The notes beneath the pieces are model-generated. The model ran no database searches. It was not told the origin of the DNA and was given only the letters and a program-made list of their open reading frames with translations. 5,102 nucleotides of DNA from CAYGZQ01 sp964354375 [NCBI: uncultured Planctomycetota bacterium] (lineage in GTDB: Bacteria; JAJVIF01; JAPKYR01), in assembly GCA_964354375.1 (NCBI GenBank), contig CAYGZQ010000121.1:1-5102 (forward strand). Reading direction: 5' to 3'. Shown here piece by piece: positions 4,870 through 5,102 of the stretch (its first letter is position 1; each line of letters starts with the position of its first letter). A program made the translations under genes and the position numbers.

Positions 4870-5102
4870 CTACTCAATCAGGAATTCCGCCTCCGAGTGA
4901 AGATTTATCGTCGTGAGGCCCTCTACCAGCGCCGCGAGAGGGGTGATTAGCTGCACGTCCTCGCGGTCTATGGCCACGTAGATCAGGTTGTCGGCCTTGT
5001 TCCAGAATTGCCCGTCGGCGCTGGGCAGGTTCTTCGGATCGTCGATGAGCAGCTTGACGGTGGCCTTGCCGGCCTTGTCGAAAGTGATCTTGAAGATCCT
5101 CC
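4870..5102 (-). CDS. C-terminal part of an unidentified gene upstream of the Tad-like gene
   Basis: An open frame enters from the right edge and ends at a TAG (4870-4872), giving the last 76 residues of a protein. It contains FDKAGKATVKLLIDDP, then LIYVAIDREDVQLITPLAAL and a C-terminus near HSEAEFLIE. Codon use is GC-rich like its neighbours, and the other two frames on this strand look less like protein. The stop lies 46 bp before the ATG at 4823, so the two genes are probably cotranscribed. The YVAIDREDVQLITPLAAL stretch vaguely recalls the end of CpaB/RcpC-type Tad assembly proteins, but this is a weak resemblance and no family is claimed. No start is in the window. Confidence 0.7.
   Translation of the reverse strand, partial: RIFKITFDKAGKATVKLLIDDPKNLPSADGQFWNKADNLIYVAIDREDVQLITPLAALVEGLTTINLHSEAEFLIE

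Overview
This is a GC-rich bacterial window with two unrelated gene blocks that converge on a repeat-filled intergenic stretch. The + strand carries the conserved replication/repair cluster dnaX - ybaB/ebfC - recR (133-2965). The - strand carries the 3' end of an unidentified gene (4870-5102, cut by the window edge) followed by a gene for a large membrane-anchored protein with a TadE/TadG-like (Tad) N-terminus (3321-4823). The dnaX-ybaB-recR order is common across bacteria, so it does not fix the taxon. The Tad-type protein with a long aromatic-rich outer region suggests an environmental lineage. An Armatimonadota-like or similar poorly sampled phylum is only a guess.

Layout. Bases 1-52 are purine- and G-rich with a short direct repeat. 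A good sigma70-type promoter (TTGACT, 18-bp spacer, extended -10 TGATATACT; 53-82) is followed by a perfect palindrome at 99-118 in the dnaX leader. dnaX best starts at the ATG at 133; the longer in-frame TTG at 73 lies inside the promoter. dnaX encodes a full tau-length clamp-loader subunit. An A6 run in its linker, with a stop six codons later in the -1 frame, could yield a gamma-like short form. ybaB follows after 34 bp with a good ribosome site. recR follows 18 bp after ybaB without a visible one. A hairpin plus a T-rich tail at 2978-3004 probably ends the operon.

The 355-bp gap 2966-3320 holds the most unusual structure: a nested inverted-repeat element (about 3025-3206). Its outer arms contain TGGGGCTGTTGARGAA, and its inner 32-bp arms are perfect inverted copies made of C- and G-runs. 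Each inner arm is itself almost a palindrome. A second strong hairpin (3217-3237) and a short + strand reading frame with two strong Shine-Dalgarno sites (3261-3377) follow. That frame runs into the 3' end of the convergent Tad-like gene and may be the stump of a broken gene.

Functionally, DnaX (polymerase III clamp loader), YbaB (nucleoid-associated DNA binder) and RecR (RecF/RecO-pathway repair) form a housekeeping DNA-metabolism operon. The - strand block looks like part of a Tad/Flp-type surface-appendage or secreted-protein locus continuing beyond the right edge. I see no RNA genes, CRISPR array, transposase or phage genes. No whole new system is evident. The items most worth a second look are the nested repeat, the possible dnaX slippage site and the uncharacterised outer region of the Tad-like protein.
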